Source: Rhodovarius lipocyclicus
GTDB taxonomy: Bacteria; Pseudomonadota; Alphaproteobacteria; Acetobacterales; Acetobacteraceae
Assembly (NCBI RefSeq): GCF_009900765.1
Contig: NZ_JAAABL010000035.1
Coordinates: 1-41,714 of the forward strand
DNA length: 41,714 nt
Reading direction: 5' to 3'
The notes under the pieces were generated by a model. That model had not been told where the DNA came from. It saw only the letters and a program-made list of their open reading frames with translations, and searched no databases. Both the position numbers and the translations under genes were made by a program. This document shows positions 40,230 through 41,714 of the stretch, in pieces; position 1 is the first letter of the stretch, and every line of letters begins with the position of its first letter.

Positions 40230-41029
40230 GCATCCTCAAGGCCGTGGTGCTGGACTGGGCCGGCACGGTGGTGGATTTCGGCAGCCGCGCGCCCATGGGC
40301 GCCTTTGTCGAGGTGTTCCGCCAGTTCGGCGTGGAGATCACGGTGCCCGAGGCGCGCGGCCCCATGGGCATGGCCAAATGGGACCATATCCGCGCCCTGG
40401 GCAGCCTGCCGCGCATCGCCGAAGCCTGGCGCGCCGCGCATGGCCGCGACTTCTCCGATGCCGACGCAGACGCCATCCATGACGTGTTCGTGCCGCTGAA
40501 CGCGCGGGTGGTGGTGGATTTCGCCCAGCTCATCCCCGGCGCCGCCCAGGCGGTGGCCACGCTGCGCGCCCGGGGCCTGAAGATCGGCAGCACCACCGGC
40601 TACACGCGGGAGATCATGGCCCCCCTGCTGCCGGCCGCCGCCGCCCAGGGCTATGCGCCCGACAATCTGGTCTGCGCGGGCGACCTGCCGCAGGGCCGGC
40701 CCTCGCCGCTGATGATGTACCGCTGCTTCCTGGACCTGAACGTGTGGCCCGCCAGCGCGGTGGTGAAGGTGGATGACACGCCGCCCGGCATCGGCGAGGG
40801 CATCAACGCCGGCAGCTGGACGGTGGGCGTGACCCTGACCGGCAACGAGGTGGGCCTGTCCGAGGCCGAACTGGCGGCCGTGAGCGCGGCGGAACGCGCC
40901 GCCCTGCATGAGGGCGCCGCCGCCAAGCTGCGAGCCACCGGCGCGCACTATATCATCGAGGGCCTGCATGAGCTGCCCGCGGTCATCGACCAGATCGAGG
41001 CCCGGATGGCGCGCGGCGACAGGCCCTAG
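40226..41029 (+). CDS. phnX: Phosphonoacetaldehyde hydrolase (HAD family)
   Basis: A 267-residue phosphonatase that cleaves the C-P bond of phosphonoacetaldehyde to acetaldehyde and phosphate. The HAD nucleophile is Asp10 in VVLDWAGTVVDFGS. The Schiff-base lysine, which distinguishes PhnX from other HAD enzymes, is Lys51 in GPMGMAKWDHI. Further HAD motifs are IGSTTGYTREIM and VVKVDDTPPGIGEGINAG. The length matches characterised PhnX. Its start overlaps the oxidase stop (ATGA), and its own stop lies inside the stem of a terminator. Confidence 0.95.
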   Translation: MSILKAVVLDWAGTVVDFGSRAPMGAFVEVFRQFGVEITVPEARGPMGMAKWDHIRALGSLPRIAEAWRAAHGRDFSDADADAIHDVFVPLNARVVVDFAQLIPGAAQAVATLRARGLKIGSTTGYTREIMAPLLPAAAAQGYAPDNLVCAGDLPQGRPSPLMMYRCFLDLNVWPASAVVKVDDTPPGIGEGINAGSWTVGVTLTGNEVGLSEAELAAVSAAERAALHEGAAAKLRATGAHYIIEGLHELPAVIDQIEARMARGDRP

Positions 41030-41080
41030 CGCGGCTTCCGTTCGCACCGGCTCACGGAAACCGCTCTAGGTATTTGTTTT
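41026..41080 (+). terminator. Rho-independent terminator after phnX
   Basis: 15-bp arms at 41026-41040 and 41055-41069 pair with two mismatches (CTAG outer ends, TTCCG/CGGAA inner ends), followed by GTATTTGTTTT. The left arm contains the phnX TAG stop. This is the most classical terminator in the window. Confidence 0.8.
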
Positions 41081-41083
41081 CAC

Positions 41084-41112
41084 GATCATCTTTATCTGAT
41101 CAGATGATGATC
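41084..41112. terminator. AT-rich dyad between convergent phnX and ynfA
   Basis: GATCATC (41084-41090) and GATGATC (41106-41112) flank a perfect 12-bp palindrome ATCTGATCAGAT (41094-41105). The right arm reaches the ynfA stop codon, so it may end transcription from the reverse strand. Confidence 0.4.
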
Positions 41113-41429
41113 TAACGCGGCGCGAACAGGATCACGAGGGCGCCCGCTACGCACAGCGCGGCCCCCGCCATGTCCCAGCGATCGGGGCGGAAGCCCTCGA
41201 CACACCACAGCCAGGCCAGGCTGGCCGCCACATACACCCCACCATAGGCCGCGAAGGCCCGGCCCGCCGCCTCGGAGGGGGACAGCGCCAGCAACGCCGC
41301 GAACCCCACCAGCGAGAGCACGCCCAGGCCCAGCCAGGCCGGGTGCGCGCCCTGCCGCCAGACGGCCCAGAAGGCGAAGCAGCCCGCGATCTCGAACAGG
41401 GCGGCGAGGGGGAACAGGATGAAAGCCAT
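41112..41429 (-). CDS. ynfA: YnfA-family (UPF0060) small membrane protein
   Basis: A 105-residue inner-membrane protein with four hydrophobic helices, close to the E. coli YnfA length (108). Family features are the [17 protein letters not shown] segment with an early glutamate in helix 1, [20 protein letters not shown] and the ending [22 protein letters not shown]. YnfA proteins resemble half-size drug/metabolite transporters of the SMR type. ATG 41429 is set by the family start; the longer frame runs into palindromic repeats and is spurious. No clear ribosome site is visible. Confidence 0.88.
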   Translation of the reverse strand: MAFILFPLAALFEIAGCFAFWAVWRQGAHPAWLGLGVLSLVGFAALLALSPSEAAGRAFAAYGGVYVAASLAWLWCVEGFRPDRWDMAGAALCVAGALVILFAPR

Positions 41430-41456
41430 GACAGGTATTGTGGATGGGGGGCGCGC

Positions 41457-41518
41457 ACTGGGGAAGGCGCCGCCTTCCCCAAGGGGGCAAAGACTGGGGA
41501 AGGCGCCGCCTTCCCCAG
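41457..41518. repeat. Tandem pair of palindromes (25-bp direct repeat)
   Basis: Two identical 25-bp units start at 41457 and 41493. Each contains 9-bp arms GGGGAAGGC and GCCTTCCCC around GCC (41460-41480 and 41496-41516). They share the 9-3-9 geometry of the other palindromes, with an 11-bp AGGGGGCAAAG spacer between units. Confidence 0.85.
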
Positions 41519-41529
41519 ACCCCATCCGC

Positions 41530-41550
41530 TGGGGAGATAAGATCTCCCCA
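41530..41550. repeat. 9-3-9 palindrome
   Basis: Perfect arms TGGGGAGAT and ATCTCCCCA around AAG, between the tandem palindromes and the right IS end. The geometry is the same but the centre is AT-rich rather than GGGC/GCCC. Confidence 0.75.
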
Positions 41551-41588
41551 GGCCCCTGCGAGAAGTTTTGGGCCGGCGCTGATTCTAT

Positions 41589-41714
41589 ATAGGGCTTGTT
41601 GAGATTCATCGTGACCGTATGACGGCTGCGGCGAGATAGATCATGGCGGCGAATGAGCTGTCTGTTTTGTCGCTACGCAGTGCGATCCGTTTGAATTCCT
41701 TGAGTTTGGCGAAG
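41589..41714 (-). mobile_element. IS5-type insertion sequence end (partial)
   Basis: The element enters from the right edge and ends near TATA|GGGCTTGTTGAGATTC, 15-17 bp from the transposase stop. GGGCTTGTTGAGATT is the probable terminal repeat, and the adjoining TATA would fit a TA-type target duplication. The other end is outside the window. Confidence 0.6.
41606..41714 (-). CDS. IS5-family transposase, C-terminal fragment (cut by window edge)
   Basis: The reverse strand reads [20 protein letters not shown] then [15 protein letters not shown] and stops at TGA (41606-41608). The R-x-D-K-T-(D/R) stretch followed by a hydrophobic helix is the usual C-terminus of DDE transposases of the IS5/IS427 group. 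Only the last 35 residues are visible, so the catalytic residues cannot be checked. Confidence 0.8.
   Translation of the reverse strand, partial: FAKLKEFKRIALRSDKTDSSFAAMIYLAAAVIRSR

Noticed and set aside
1-41714. CRISPR arrays, tRNA/rRNA genes, riboswitches, toxin-antitoxin pairs, prophage genes
   Set aside because: Looked for and not seen. The repeats present are inverted palindromes without regular spacer arrays, and no tRNA-like T-arm sequence stood out.

Overview
The window is a high-GC (roughly 70%) alphaproteobacterial chromosome segment, most likely from the Acetobacteraceae (Roseomonas-like). Taxon clues are a TrcR/DUF1013 regulator divergent from a DUF1192 gene, a DUF2232 membrane-protein gene inside the rpsF-rpsR-rplI operon, many solute-binding transporters, and dispersed GC-rich palindromes between genes. 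Both edges are cut inside insertion sequences: a transposase N-terminus at the left edge and an IS5-type transposase C-terminus at the right edge. No tRNA, rRNA or CRISPR was seen.

Layout. 0.1-4.2 kb: GcvA-like LysR regulator, a DUF1127 small protein, a branched-chain-type solute-binding protein, methionine aminopeptidase, and a TetR-like frame that continues in the same frame right after the map stop codon and has no standard start codon. 4.2-7.4 kb: LacI regulator divergent from an MFS exporter and a DUF1932 dehydrogenase, with two near-identical LacI-type palindromes, one in the divergent promoter and one before the dehydrogenase. 7.4-11 kb: a tiny membrane protein, an Old Yellow Enzyme, RadC, a DUF2306 protein, TrcR and DUF1192. 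11-13 kb: divergent EpmA and EpmB (EF-P lysylation). 13.1-13.4 kb: composite foldback repeat.

13.4-19.8 kb is the most unusual locus. It encodes a MacB-type ATPase and permease, a TolC-family outer-membrane protein, a periplasmic adaptor (HlyD/MacA type) whose cytoplasmic N-terminus is a PAS domain plus coiled coil, and an OxyR with both redox cysteines joined to the adaptor by an ATGA overlap. It reads as a tripartite efflux pump with a built-in cytoplasmic sensor, genetically tied to a peroxide regulator.

19.8-22.8 kb: small lipoprotein, small membrane protein, and a polar-amino-acid ABC importer (binding protein and two permeases, no ATPase gene). 22.8-23.2 kb: second copy of the foldback repeat, with the same arms and a different core. 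23.2-27.7 kb: complete LivKHMGF-type importer, meeting an M20 amidohydrolase tail to tail. 29-30.6 kb: DoxX and a luciferase-like monooxygenase. 30.8-35.2 kb: housekeeping block rpsF-rpsR-DUF2232-rplI, folE, serA. 35.2-41 kb: 2-aminoethylphosphonate-type uptake and breakdown: an ABC importer (fused permease, ATPase, binding protein) divergent from an FAD-dependent aminophosphonate oxidase and phosphonoacetaldehyde hydrolase, with no PhnW transaminase. 41.1-41.7 kb: YnfA-family protein, short palindromic repeats and the right IS end.
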